A DNA stretch of 64,000 nt from Cytophagales bacterium (GTDB taxonomy: Bacteria > Bacteroidota > Bacteroidia > Cytophagales > Thermoflexibacteraceae): the NCBI GenBank assembly GCA_013299115.1, contig JAAFKA010000013.1, forward strand, positions 78,170-142,169. Direction: 5' to 3'. The position numbers were made by a program, and so were the translations under genes. Below, one piece after another: positions 1-7,403 of this stretch (position 1 is its first letter; each line of letters starts with the position of its first letter). The notes below the pieces were generated by a model that was not told the DNA's origin, did no database searches, and saw only the letters and a list, made by a program, of their open reading frames with translations.

Positions 1-1
1 T

Positions 2-805
2 ATTCGTAATGAATTGGTTGCTGATAAAAAAATTAATGAGCATTATCATTTAATGGTTGCAGGAGACGATATTTCTCGTTATGGTGTTGTCAATACAAGT
101 GGTTGGATTATGTATGATAAGGAATTTGTAAAATCAAAAAAAGATTTAGGGCGTAGTTTACCTGATAAAAAGTTTTTTGATACTGAAAAAATTTTAGTGG
201 TACGTACTCGCAATTTGTCTTTGAAAAGACGAATTATAGCCACTATTGACAAAGATAAAAAGTACAATTTGAATAGATTATCCAACATTATTGCAAAGGA
301 AGGTTATCAACTCAATGGTTTGTTGGGCATCTTAAATTCAAATTTATTTCAGTGGATTTTTTCAAAAAAATTCTTTGATTATGAAATTAAGCCTATTTAT
401 CTCAAAGTTTGCCCTTTAGCAGACGTAAATAACCCACAACTCAATTTGCTTACCAATAAACTCTTAGCTAATTATCAGGAAATAGAGGAATTGAGTAGTG
501 CTTTTGTAAGGCTATTGCCCAAAGATTTTAGCCCTAAAAAAATTTCTAAAAAATTAGAAAAGTGGTTTGATTTGAACTTTCAAGAGTTTGTTACAGAAGT
601 AGATAAGGGCAAACCTCAAAAAAAACTAAATGCAGCTTCTTTTAAAATTAAATTACAAATAGAAAAAGACTTTGTAGAGTTACAAAATGAAGTTGTGGCA
701 AAAAAAGAACTCAACGAGAATCTTGAAAAACAAATCAACCAATTAGTTTACCAACTTTACAACCTCACTGCCGAAGAAATAGCTTTGATAAGCAATAAAA
801 ACTAA
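2..805 (+). CDS. Type IIG-like restriction-modification protein, C-terminal part (5' end outside window)
   Basis: The reading frame is open to the left edge, so only the last ~268 residues are visible; the TTG at 14 is not a real start. The visible part resembles the TaqI-like target-recognition domain that follows the N6-adenine methylase domain in combined restriction-modification enzymes: an AGDDISRYG segment near the start, then a GLLGILNSNLFQWIF segment (about residues 105-120), where these domains contact DNA. The last ~120 residues are Lys/Glu-rich and probably form a helical bundle or coiled coil. The expected role is DNA sequence recognition for methylation and cleavage. The catalytic NPPY and nuclease parts would lie upstream and cannot be checked here. 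It could instead be an orphan specificity protein. Confidence 0.7.
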   Translation: MRNELVADKKINEHYHLMVAGDDISRYGVVNTSGWIMYDKEFVKSKKDLGRSLPDKKFFDTEKILVVRTRNLSLKRRIIATIDKDKKYNLNRLSNIIAKEGYQLNGLLGILNSNLFQWIFSKKFFDYEIKPIYLKVCPLADVNNPQLNLLTNKLLANYQEIEELSSAFVRLLPKDFSPKKISKKLEKWFDLNFQEFVTEVDKGKPQKKLNAASFKIKLQIEKDFVELQNEVVAKKELNENLEKQINQLVYQLYNLTAEEIALISNKN

Positions 806-840
806 CTACGAAAAAGCTGTAACTTAATAGGCTATAATTT

Positions 841-1230
841 TTAGTGTTTCATACCATTTTGCTTCTTTATTCTATATTCCTTTCCCCATTTCGCCATTGA
901 TAGTATGATTGGCGAAAGGGTCAATCCAAACTCTGTTAATGTGTATTCTACTCTTGGCGGAATTTCAGCATAGATTTTCCTGCTAATAATTCCATCATCT
1001 TCTAATTCTCTCAACTGCTGCGTAAGCATCGATTGAGTAATGCCCTTTACACTTCGCTTCAATTCTCCAAACCTTGCAGGAGAGGTATGATAGATAGCAT
1101 TAATTAAAATTGCTTTCCATTTTCCACCCAAAACTTTCATAGTTGCCGTTACTGGACAAGAATTTTCATCAAAAATGATTTTTTTTTCTGGCTTATCTTC
1201 TTGATTTTCAATATTAGTATTATTTTTCAT
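841..1230 (-). CDS. HxlR-family winged-helix transcriptional regulator
   Basis: A 129-aa protein of normal length for the HxlR family of small MarR-like DNA-binding regulators. The family core runs from CPVTATMKVLGGKWKAILI (Cys 25, where many members carry a redox-sensing Cys) through the recognition-helix region GITQSMLTQQLRELEDDG to the wing RVEYTLTEFG. The first ~24 residues are a charged tail. It is divergent from the YCII-like gene at 1329 with 98 bases between the starts. HxlR regulators commonly control a divergent neighbour and themselves, so the YCII gene is the likely target; the ligand or redox signal is unknown. Confidence 0.9.
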   Translation of the reverse strand: MKNNTNIENQEDKPEKKIIFDENSCPVTATMKVLGGKWKAILINAIYHTSPARFGELKRSVKGITQSMLTQQLRELEDDGIISRKIYAEIPPRVEYTLTEFGLTLSPIILSMAKWGKEYRIKKQNGMKH

Positions 1231-1290
1231 ACTTACACATTTAAAACGTCCTACTTGATTTATTTATTTTAACTCTGAATATTTGCACTA

Positions 1291-1298
1291 CAAAAGTA
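1291..1298 (-). promoter_or_regulatory. Possible Bacteroidota -7 element for the HxlR gene
   Basis: CAAAAGTA on the plus strand reads TACTTTTG on the minus strand, a match to TAnnTTTG, about 60 bases before the HxlR start. No TTTG -33 box sits at the usual 19-base spacing, so this is weak. Confidence 0.3.
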
Positions 1299-1328
1299 AA
1301 TATAAAGTAACAAAAAAATCAAATCAAC

Positions 1329-1676
1329 ATGGAAAAATTTATGTTTTTATTCAGAGGCGGTGACACTCACCCCGACAATGCCAATGATTCCAAAGAAGCT
1401 ATGGCATACATTCAATCGTGGATAACCTGGATGCAAGGTCTTGGTCAGAAAGGAATCCTTGCAGGAGGCGAATCTCTTCAACGTACAGGTAAACAGGTTA
1501 GTGGAAAAAGTAAAGTCGTAACAGATGGAGCTTTTATCGAAGCCAAAGAAATGGTTAATGGCTATCTTATCATTAACGCAAAAGACATTAACGAGGCTGT
1601 AGAGATTTCAAAGGGTTGTCCTATTTTTGAAGAGAACGGAAAAGTAGAAATTCGCCCATTTCAGAAACAAAATTAA
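1329..1676 (+). CDS. YCII-related (DGPF-like) domain protein
   Basis: A 115-aa protein with the ferredoxin-like YCII fold pattern: it begins KFMFLFRGG, has a central SWITWMQGLGQKGILAGGESL segment spread over residues 32-52, and ends with GYLIINAKDINEAVEISKGCP and VEIRPF. YCII-like proteins are small enzyme-like dimers. The biochemical role is mostly unknown, though some act as dehalogenase-like or sigma-factor-associated proteins. It faces away from the HxlR regulator gene and is probably controlled by it. A strong hairpin at 1717-1750 ends the unit. Confidence 0.85.
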   Translation: MEKFMFLFRGGDTHPDNANDSKEAMAYIQSWITWMQGLGQKGILAGGESLQRTGKQVSGKSKVVTDGAFIEAKEMVNGYLIINAKDINEAVEISKGCPIFEENGKVEIRPFQKQN

Positions 1677-1716
1677 TTGCCGACTTCTCAAAATTCAGAA
1701 GTTTGCAGAATGATTG

Positions 1717-1750
1717 ACCATCTTTTTCGCCGCAAGACGGGAAAGATGGT
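1717..1750. terminator. Bidirectional terminator hairpin
   Basis: ACCATCTTT (1717-1725) pairs with AAAGATGGT (1742-1750), with an inner CCG/CGG stem, and is followed by T-rich sequence. It lies between the convergent YCII gene and glycosyltransferase gene. Confidence 0.75.
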
Positions 1751-1771
1751 TTCTGTTTTTTTACTGTTTTT

Positions 1772-2896
1772 TTACTTGCAACAGCCCAACAACAACTCCA
1801 CCATACTTGCCCACTGAAATCGAGGTTTTTCTTGTCGAATATTGGCTGTAAATTCAGTTTGTCTTTGGTTTACCACAAAATCGTGAATAGCATCTGCCAC
1901 AGCTTTTGCCTCTACTTTTACCACATAACCCACTTTGCCATCGGGAATTATCTCACTCAACCCGCCAACATCTGTTACCACAATAGGTTTTTCGAAGTGA
2001 TAGGCAACTTGCGAAACGCCGCTTTGTGTGGCGTGTTTGTAGGGCTGCACCAACAAATCGGCAGCCGAAAAATAGGTAGCTACCTCCGAAGAAGGGATAA
2101 AATGCGTAGCCCTGATGATTTTGCTCTCCAAATTATAGTTGCGAATCAACTCCTCGTATTTTTCTTGGTTTTCATAAAATTCTCCTGCAATTATCAACCG
2201 AAGTGGCAAATTTTGCAATCTTTTATCTGCCAAAGCCTCCAACAGCAAATCCAATCCTTTGTAAGCCCTGATAAAACCGAAAAAAAGCAAATAAGTAAAG
2301 TCTGTTGGTAGTTGCAATTTTGCTAAGGCTGCATTTCTATCTATTGCCTCTCCGTAGGTATCGTAAATGGGGTGAGGGTGATAAAAATGCTGTTTCTTGG
2401 GTGCAAAAACGGCTGCATCTGCCAAAACTGACCTCGACATAGCCACCACTGCATCGCAAGCCGACAAAAAATAGCGGATAAACAAAGCATCACCTATTCT
2501 TTTTTCGTGTGGCACTATGTTGTCTGTAATCGTAACAATGGGTGTGGATTTTGGTAGCAAACGCAAAAAAGTACCCAAACAAGGCGACAGAAACGGCAAC
2601 CAAAACCGACAAACAACCAAATCAAATTGCTTTTTTCTATATGCCAAGCCCATTATCAACCAATTCAGAGGATTGACAGAATTGAGTTTGCTCTGAATGG
2701 CAAGCCCTTGCGGTGCAGGCTCGTCTGTAAATTGCGAAGTACCAGGAAATAGGAAATCAGGGTATTGCAAACTGAAACTCAACAACTCTACTTCATGCCC
2801 CGCCTCCATAAAAGCCTGTGCCAATCTTTCACTCGAAGCAGCAATGCCCCCACGCAAGGGGTGGGCAGGACTCACAATCAAGATTTTTTTACGCAT
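1772..2896 (-). CDS. Glycosyltransferase family 4 (GT-B) protein
   Basis: A 374-aa protein when started at the ATG at 2896 (MRKKILIVSPAHPLRGG). The in-frame ATG 39 bases upstream would add an unlikely leader and intrude on the rpsL promoter. The N-terminal Rossmann half opens with the GT4 pattern KILIVSPAHPLRGGIA. The C-terminal half shows YLLFFGFIRAYKGLDLLLEAL, LIIAGEF, then the donor-binding region with VQPYKHATQSGVSQVAYHFEKP and VVTDVGGLSEI. In GT4 enzymes the Glu/Ser cluster there binds the nucleotide-sugar phosphate. It probably acts at the cytoplasmic side in surface polysaccharide synthesis. It is alone here, divergent from rpsL, and no other glycan genes are adjacent, so donor and acceptor cannot be assigned. 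Confidence 0.9.
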   Translation of the reverse strand: MRKKILIVSPAHPLRGGIAASSERLAQAFMEAGHEVELLSFSLQYPDFLFPGTSQFTDEPAPQGLAIQSKLNSVNPLNWLIMGLAYRKKQFDLVVCRFWLPFLSPCLGTFLRLLPKSTPIVTITDNIVPHEKRIGDALFIRYFLSACDAVVAMSRSVLADAAVFAPKKQHFYHPHPIYDTYGEAIDRNAALAKLQLPTDFTYLLFFGFIRAYKGLDLLLEALADKRLQNLPLRLIIAGEFYENQEKYEELIRNYNLESKIIRATHFIPSSEVATYFSAADLLVQPYKHATQSGVSQVAYHFEKPIVVTDVGGLSEIIPDGKVGYVVKVEAKAVADAIHDFVVNQRQTEFTANIRQEKPRFQWASMVELLLGCCK

Positions 2897-2922
2897 AAAA
2901 GACCGAAAAATTTGATAAACAT

Positions 2923-2953
2923 TTTGTATAATCAAACAAAGCTATTATCTTTG
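2923..2953 (+). promoter_or_regulatory. Bacteroidota housekeeping promoter of rpsL
   Basis: TTTG at 2923-2926 and TATCTTTG at 2946-2953 are separated by exactly 19 bases. This is the full -33/-7 consensus (TTTG, N19, TAnnTTTG) for the primary sigma factor of Bacteroidota. Transcription would start about 2960, some 45 bases before the rpsL ATG. Confidence 0.8.
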
Positions 2954-3004
2954 CGGACTAAAATCACTAAGAAGTCTAAAAAAATTCTAAATTTATTTTC
3001 ATAA

Positions 3005-3436
3005 ATGCCTACAATACAACAGTTAGTAAGGAAAGGAAGGGAAAAAATAACCTTTAAATCTAAATCTCCAGCGTTGGACTCTTGTCCGCAACGCAGAGGG
3101 GTTTGCACAAGGGTATATACAACGACACCAAAAAAACCAAACTCAGCTCTACGCAAAGTGGCTCGTGTACGTTTGTCTAATACCAAAGAAGTAAACGCAT
3201 ACATTCCGGGCGAAGGTCATAACTTGCAAGAACACTCTATCGTCTTAATCAGAGGCGGAAGGGTAAAAGACTTGCCAGGTGTACGTTACCACATTGTAAG
3301 GGGTGCCTTAGACACCGCAGGTGTAAATGGAAGAAAACAACGCCGTTCTAAATACGGTGCAAAAAGACCAAAACCAGGTCAAGCAGCACCAGTAGGAAAA
3401 GGCGGAAAAGGAGCAGCACCAGCAAAGAAAAAATAA
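3005..3436 (+). CDS. rpsL: 30S ribosomal protein S12
   Basis: A 143-aa S12 protein of the ribosomal decoding centre. The conserved core is complete: [11 protein letters not shown] at the start, [17 protein letters not shown], then [23 protein letters not shown] and [11 protein letters not shown]. The two lysines where streptomycin-resistance changes usually occur (in PKKPNSA and RVKDLPG) are both present, so a sensitive allele is expected. The C-terminus carries a ~15-residue Gly/Lys/Ala/Pro-rich tail beyond the usual end. It has its own promoter and is followed at once by a strong hairpin. It is therefore transcribed alone and is not followed by rpsG and fusA as in the usual str operon. Confidence 0.98.
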   Translation: MPTIQQLVRKGREKITFKSKSPALDSCPQRRGVCTRVYTTTPKKPNSALRKVARVRLSNTKEVNAYIPGEGHNLQEHSIVLIRGGRVKDLPGVRYHIVRGALDTAGVNGRKQRRSKYGAKRPKPGQAAPVGKGGKGAAPAKKK

Positions 3437-3459
3437 TTTTTGCAAGACTTTTTCAAAAG

Positions 3460-3496
3460 ACAACCCCACAAAAGTTTTATGCTTTTGTGGGGTTGT
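3460..3496 (+). terminator. rpsL terminator
   Basis: A 15-bp perfect stem (ACAACCCCACAAAAG at 3460-3474 with CTTTTGTGGGGTTGT at 3482-3496) with a 7-base loop, 24 bases after the rpsL stop, ending in a short T-rich stretch. Confidence 0.85.
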
Positions 3497-3534
3497 TTAT
3501 CTATGTAAAACAGTAACACCTAATTTCAGATGAT

Positions 3535-3816
3535 ATGAACAAAAAACTATTAATTGCTTATCTGTCTTTTTGCTCTTGTTTGTTGGGCTTGTTTGCAAGT
3601 TTTTTATTGAGTAGTTTTTTGGATACCAAAACCACTGCCAACCAAAAAGCTAAGAGCAAATTAGCTACCAATTTATTGTTAGTTGATTTTTGTCTTTCTA
3701 CCGAGTCGCGGCATACTCGGCATTTTACTATGCCTGAAACTATAGCACCTTTTCAGGATTTGCCTGCTTACCACGACCATTTTCCAAGTTCTATGTTTTT
3801 GGTAAAAAAGCAATAA
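3535..3816 (+). CDS. Small hypothetical membrane-anchored protein
   Basis: A 93-aa protein I do not recognise. One hydrophobic segment (about residues 4-27, LIAYLSFCSCLLGLFASFLLS) is followed by a Lys/Asn/Ser-rich polar stretch and a His-rich C-terminal half (HTRHF, AYHDHF). It looks like a single-pass inner-membrane protein or one with an uncleaved signal. It lies between the rpsL terminator and the convergent folE gene, only 5 bases from the folE stop. With no homology visible, coding status rests on the intact frame, a plausible ATG and the organised hydrophobic start. Confidence 0.5.
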   Translation: MNKKLLIAYLSFCSCLLGLFASFLLSSFLDTKTTANQKAKSKLATNLLLVDFCLSTESRHTRHFTMPETIAPFQDLPAYHDHFPSSMFLVKKQ

Positions 3817-3821
3817 CAGCA

Positions 3822-4556
3822 TTATTTGCCCACATACTTCAGAAACTCTGCTCTGGTGGCTTCGTTTTGAAATTTGCCATGATAAGCCGCCGTAACCGTG
3901 CTGCTATTCACGTCTTGCACACCACGTGAGGACACGCAAAGGTGGACAGCATCTATAACCACTGCTACGTCTTCGCTTTGCAAAACTCTTTTGAGTTCTT
4001 CGGCTATCTGCACAGTGAGCCTTTCTTGCACTTGTGGACGTTTGGCAAAATACTGCACAATTCTGTTTAGTTTCGACAAGCCAATGACCTTGCCATTGGC
4101 AACATAAGCAATGTGTGCCTTGCCAATGATAGGAACAAAATGATGCTCGCAATTAGAATAAAACGTAATGTCTTTTTCTACCAACATTTCGTTGTATTTG
4201 TATTTATTGTCAAACAGCTTGACATCGGGCTTGTTTTTCGGATTCAGTCCGCTAAACACCTCTTTTACGTACATTTTGGCTACGCGGTGTGGCGTACCTC
4301 GCAGGCTGTCGTCATTGAGGTCTAAGCCCAAAATGTTCATAATTTCTGCAAAATGTTTTTCTATTGCAGCTATTTTGGTTTCGTCACTCATCAGAAAAGC
4401 ATCGGCACGCATAGGCGTATCAAAAGACGTTGCAATGTGTTCGTCACCGATGGTATCTATCAACTGCATTTCGTCTATGGTTTTTTTCTGTTTGGTGTGT
4501 GCAAAACCATTGCCATTAATTGGCGGGGTACTCAACAAAGTTTCTTTCAGTTTCAT
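3822..4556 (-). CDS. folE: GTP cyclohydrolase I (type IA)
   Basis: FolE converts GTP to 7,8-dihydroneopterin triphosphate, the first step towards folate, biopterin and queuosine precursors. The catalytic domain is complete: GTPHRVAKMY (residues 87-96), the zinc site Cys136/His139 in CEHH and Cys207 in HLCVSSRG, and the substrate loop KLNRIVQYFAKRPQVQERLT. About 50 residues precede the core. The ATG at 4556 overlaps the end of the upstream PTPS gene by 41 bases. A second start at 4469 (MQLID) would remove the overlap, so the true start is uncertain. With the PTPS gene it forms a two-gene pterin operon. Confidence 0.95.
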   Translation of the reverse strand: MKLKETLLSTPPINGNGFAHTKQKKTIDEMQLIDTIGDEHIATSFDTPMRADAFLMSDETKIAAIEKHFAEIMNILGLDLNDDSLRGTPHRVAKMYVKEVFSGLNPKNKPDVKLFDNKYKYNEMLVEKDITFYSNCEHHFVPIIGKAHIAYVANGKVIGLSKLNRIVQYFAKRPQVQERLTVQIAEELKRVLQSEDVAVVIDAVHLCVSSRGVQDVNSSTVTAAYHGKFQNEATRAEFLKYVGK

Positions 4557-4926
4557 AGAGAGTTACTTTTAAATCGTGTTTTTTGTCTATCTGTTTACGC
4601 AAAATATTGTAAATCACTACGGCTATATTTTCTGCCGTAGGGTTGAGGTGTTTAAACTCCTCAATATCGAGGTTCAGGTTGCGGTGGTCTAACTTATCAA
4701 CAATTTCGGTTTTGATAAGTTCACTCAATACTTTCATATCTACCACATAACCTGTTTCTTCATCTACTTCGCCTACCACTTTTACTATCAACTCGTAGTT
4801 ATGTCCGTGATAGTATTTGTTGTTACACTTGCCAAAAACTTTTTCGTTTTTTTCGTCACTCCAATTCGGGTTGTTCAGACGATGGGCAGCATTAAAATGT
4901 TCTTTGCGGAAAACTGCAACTTTCAT
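4516..4926 (-). CDS. 6-pyruvoyl-tetrahydropterin synthase / QueD-family protein
   Basis: A 136-aa T-fold enzyme of normal length. Zinc ligands are His15 (FNAAHRL), His40 and His42 (YYHGHNY). The catalytic Cys is Cys34, with the Asp80-His81 pair in LDHRNLN and the pterin-anchoring Glu125 in LYETERN. The spacing between Cys34 and the HGH motif is five residues, as in the CNNxxxHGHNY of animal PTPS, not the three residues usual in QueD. That points to 6-pyruvoyl-tetrahydropterin formation from the FolE product rather than preQ0 synthesis, though promiscuous members exist. The gene is upstream of folE and overlaps it by 41 bases, so the two are surely cotranscribed. Confidence 0.88.
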   Translation of the reverse strand: MKVAVFRKEHFNAAHRLNNPNWSDEKNEKVFGKCNNKYYHGHNYELIVKVVGEVDEETGYVVDMKVLSELIKTEIVDKLDHRNLNLDIEEFKHLNPTAENIAVVIYNILRKQIDKKHDLKVTLYETERNFVEYPAN

Positions 4927-5020
4927 GTAGTTGGGGTTAAAAATAAAAATTAGATAAAGCCTTGTAAATCAAAGACAATTTTAATGTGCAAAAAGTTCTT
5001 TTTATGTACTCTTTGCAAAT

Positions 5021-5183
5021 ACCACACGCTAAAGCGTATGTTACAAACACCACACGCAAGGCGTATGTTACGAACACCACACGCAAGGCGTATGTTACAA
5101 ACACCACACGCAAGGCGTATGTTACGAACACCACACGCAAGGCGTATGTTACAAACACCACACACAAGGCGTATGTTACATTC
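5021..5183. repeat. 27-bp tandem repeat, six units
   Basis: Six head-to-tail units of 27 bp (the first is 28). Each contains ACGCAAGGCGT, a small hairpin with ACGC/GCGT arms, followed by TATGTTAC. Units alternate between TTACAA and TTACGA at one base, so the true period is 54 bp. The first unit (CGCTAAAGCG) and the last (CACACAAGG) are diverged. It fills much of the 382-base gap between the PTPS gene and the divergent thioredoxin-like gene. There are no spacers, so it is not CRISPR. The rest of the gap shows nothing else I can name. Confidence 0.9.
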
Positions 5184-5308
5184 ATAATAACGTGATTAAA
5201 AATATTTTGTTTAAGTTATTGTGTTAAATATTAAACAAAAACAATTTATAGATTTCCAGAGGTTTGGAATAAAAGTTGTTTATAAAGTATCAAATAACTT
5301 TTTGTGAT

Positions 5309-5788
5309 ATGAATAGCATTATGATTAAAACCTTGCTACCATTTTTAATTTTATTGGGGTTGGTGGTCTTGTTCGTAAACAAAGACACGCAAGCCGCCGT
5401 TGCTGCCAAAGAACCCTCTGCCATTCATTGGTTGAGTTTGGAGGAAGCTGTGCTGCTCTCCGAAAAAGAACGGAAACCTATTTTGGTTAATATTCACGCA
5501 GCGTGGAGTGGTGGGTGCAAAAAAATGGAAAACGAAACTTTTTCTAAGCCTGCCATTGTGGATTATATCAACGCCAATTATTATGCTGTCCGCATCAATG
5601 CCGACCAGCAAAAAATGATAAAAATTCAAAATCAGGTCATTGGTTTGCCACAATTGAGCCAATATTTGACAAAAGTAGAAAGTTATCCTTCTATGATTTA
5701 TATCAACAAAGACAAAGTAATGACTACTGTTCCTGGTTATCAAAACTCCCACGATTTTGAAATGTATTTGCGGTATTTTGGAAAATAG
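5309..5788 (+). CDS. Thioredoxin-fold protein with a degenerate active site
   Basis: Started at the ATG at 5309, the protein is about 159 aa: a hydrophobic N-terminal segment (LLPFLILLGLVVLFV), then a thioredoxin-like domain of the Thioredoxin_7/DUF255 kind. The domain shows WLSLEEAVLLSEKERKPILVN, the active-site region HAAWSGGCKKMENETF, and the cis-Pro region SYPSMIYIN. The usual WCxxC is WSGGC, so the first (nucleophilic) Cys is replaced by Ser and only the second remains. It should face the periplasm. Without the first Cys, ordinary disulfide reduction is unlikely; a mixed-disulfide, chaperone or isomerase-like role is possible. Confidence 0.8.
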   Translation: MNSIMIKTLLPFLILLGLVVLFVNKDTQAAVAAKEPSAIHWLSLEEAVLLSEKERKPILVNIHAAWSGGCKKMENETFSKPAIVDYINANYYAVRINADQQKMIKIQNQVIGLPQLSQYLTKVESYPSMIYINKDKVMTTVPGYQNSHDFEMYLRYFGK

Positions 5789-5897
5789 CAAAGAGCAAAG
5801 ACACAAGCAAAGACACCAATTAAGTTTATCTTATTGAAAAGGCAACAAATAATAAAAATATAAGTTATTTTTGTATCATTATCAAAAATAACTATTC

Positions 5898-7124
5898 ATG
5901 CCACGCACCAAATTAAAATTACTTTGTTACACTTTGATTTTGGCAGCTTTTTTTGCCTGTTCTAAAACAGAGGAAACACCCAAAACAGCCCAACGTGGCA
6001 AAATGATTAGCCAAACCAAAGTAGGCTTGGCTGTTTATGAAAAAAGCCAAATTGTGTTGGCTTTTCAGTTACTTTCACCCGCAGCAGCCCAAAGCATCAA
6101 GCCTGAATATGATGTTGCCCTCTACAAAGTGCTATACGAAACCATAGACCCTTCGGGCAATGCCATACAAGCATCGGGTTTGGTGGCTATTCCGCAACAG
6201 GTTACGAAGGCATTGCCTTTGGCAAGTTTTCATCATGGCACCGTACTGAAAAAAACAGATGTACCTTCGCAATTAGGGACAGGTTTTCAGGTGGGTTTAG
6301 CCTTCGGTACGGAGGGGTATGTAACGGCAATGCCCGACTTTTTGGGCTTGGGAGAAAGTCCCATGTTGCACCCTTATATGCACGCAGCTACAGAGGCAAC
6401 AGCTTGTGTAGATATGTTGCGAGCCACCAAAGAACTCTGTAAAACCTTGTCTATCAACCTCAACGACCAATTATTTATCTTTGGTTATTCGCAAGGAGGT
6501 CACGTTACGTTGGCGGTGCAGAAAGAAATAGAGGCAAAACACGCCACCGAATTTAAAATTACGGCAAGTTCGCCAATGGCTGCCCCTACAGATTTGAGTG
6601 GTTTGCAGATGGATAGTTTGTTGAAACCAACGCCTTATGTTGCACCTTCTTACCTGCCTTATGTATTGTTTTCGCAAAATCCAATTTACAAAATGTATCC
6701 CGATGTGCCAAGTGCTTTGGCAAGTCCTTACAATACGACTTTGCCACCGTTTTTTACAGCAGCCATGCCTTTTAGCAGTGCAGAATTGGAAGCTATTTTG
6801 CCTGCAAGCAAAATACCAACGGCAATTTTGAAACCCGAAGAGTTGCAAAAAATTAGAACCAACCGCCAAACTCACCCTACTGTGCTTGCCCTTCGCAACA
6901 GTGATGTGTATGATTGGAAACCCGTAGCCCCCTTAAAATTCTGCCATTGCGATGCAGACCGACACGTTTATTACGAAAATGCAGTAAAGGCAAAGCAGTT
7001 TTTTGAAAGAAATGGTGCCCCAACTATCGAGATAATCAATCCTTTGCGTGGCGGTGACCACAATACTTGCCTCCTGCCCAGCATTATTTGGGCAAAAGGT
7101 TGGTTTAATACCTTGAAAAAGTAA
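5898..7124 (+). CDS. Lipase-like alpha/beta-hydrolase lipoprotein
   Basis: A 408-aa protein with a lipoprotein signal: hydrophobic LILAAFFA followed by Cys21, the lipidation site. The rest resembles secretory lipase/prolyl-oligopeptidase-type alpha/beta hydrolases: an N-terminal region with YETIDPSGNAIQASGLVAIP, SFHHGT as part of the oxyanion region, and the nucleophile elbow GYSQGG (Ser near 197). A likely acid Asp lies in CDADRHV (about 353-355), and a likely His in GGDHNTC (about 389). It would hydrolyse an ester at the cell surface or in the periplasm; the substrate is unknown. A TATTTTTG -7-like box lies at 5866-5873. It stands alone. Confidence 0.85.
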   Translation: MPRTKLKLLCYTLILAAFFACSKTEETPKTAQRGKMISQTKVGLAVYEKSQIVLAFQLLSPAAAQSIKPEYDVALYKVLYETIDPSGNAIQASGLVAIPQQVTKALPLASFHHGTVLKKTDVPSQLGTGFQVGLAFGTEGYVTAMPDFLGLGESPMLHPYMHAATEATACVDMLRATKELCKTLSINLNDQLFIFGYSQGGHVTLAVQKEIEAKHATEFKITASSPMAAPTDLSGLQMDSLLKPTPYVAPSYLPYVLFSQNPIYKMYPDVPSALASPYNTTLPPFFTAAMPFSSAELEAILPASKIPTAILKPEELQKIRTNRQTHPTVLALRNSDVYDWKPVAPLKFCHCDADRHVYYENAVKAKQFFERNGAPTIEIINPLRGGDHNTCLLPSIIWAKGWFNTLKK

Positions 7125-7256
7125 AAGTTTACTTTATTCAAGGGGTTGTCTTCTGGCAACTAAATAGTTCTACTATAATTTATTTGCTCGGTTTTATCAA
7201 ATCCCACAAAATGCAAGTTAGTTGTCTAAGACCACGCAACGTAACTAATTTCTCCC

Positions 7257-7349
7257 GGAATGATAATTAAATAAACTGTCTTTTCTTACAATTCATTTTC
7301 TAAGTCCGTTAGGACTTAAAAAAAAGGTAGTTTATTTAATTATCATTCC
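7257..7349. repeat. 93-bp nested inverted-repeat element
   Basis: Perfect 21-bp arms (7257-7277 and 7329-7349, starting GGAATGATAATTAAA) enclose a second hairpin, AAGTCC/GGACTT, around 7303-7318. The element lies just upstream of the Rpn-type nuclease gene. Its size and architecture match the 44674-44766 element, although the sequence differs. Confidence 0.85.
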
Positions 7350-7374
7350 TTTAAAACTTTTTAAGTCTTTTTCA

Positions 7375-7382
7375 TATCTTTG
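7375..7382 (+). promoter_or_regulatory. Possible -7 element for the Rpn-type nuclease gene
   Basis: TATCTTTG matches TAnnTTTG 21 bases before the ATG at 7404. No well-spaced TTTG -33 box is visible. Confidence 0.4.
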
Positions 7383-7403
7383 CCCTATAAATAACAAAAA
7401 ACT

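Noticed and set aside
3005..3436. Streptomycin-resistant rpsL allele
   Set aside because: Both key lysines (in PKKPNSA and RVKDLPG) are present, so no resistance change is seen.
5021..5183. Possible CRISPR array
   Set aside because: The 27-bp units are directly joined with no unique spacers, there are only six, and no cas genes are near.
4937..5195. Four open frames of 67-82 codons with 9-residue repeats across the tandem repeat
   Set aside because: They exist on both strands only because the unit is 27 bases, a multiple of three. No start context, no real protein pattern.
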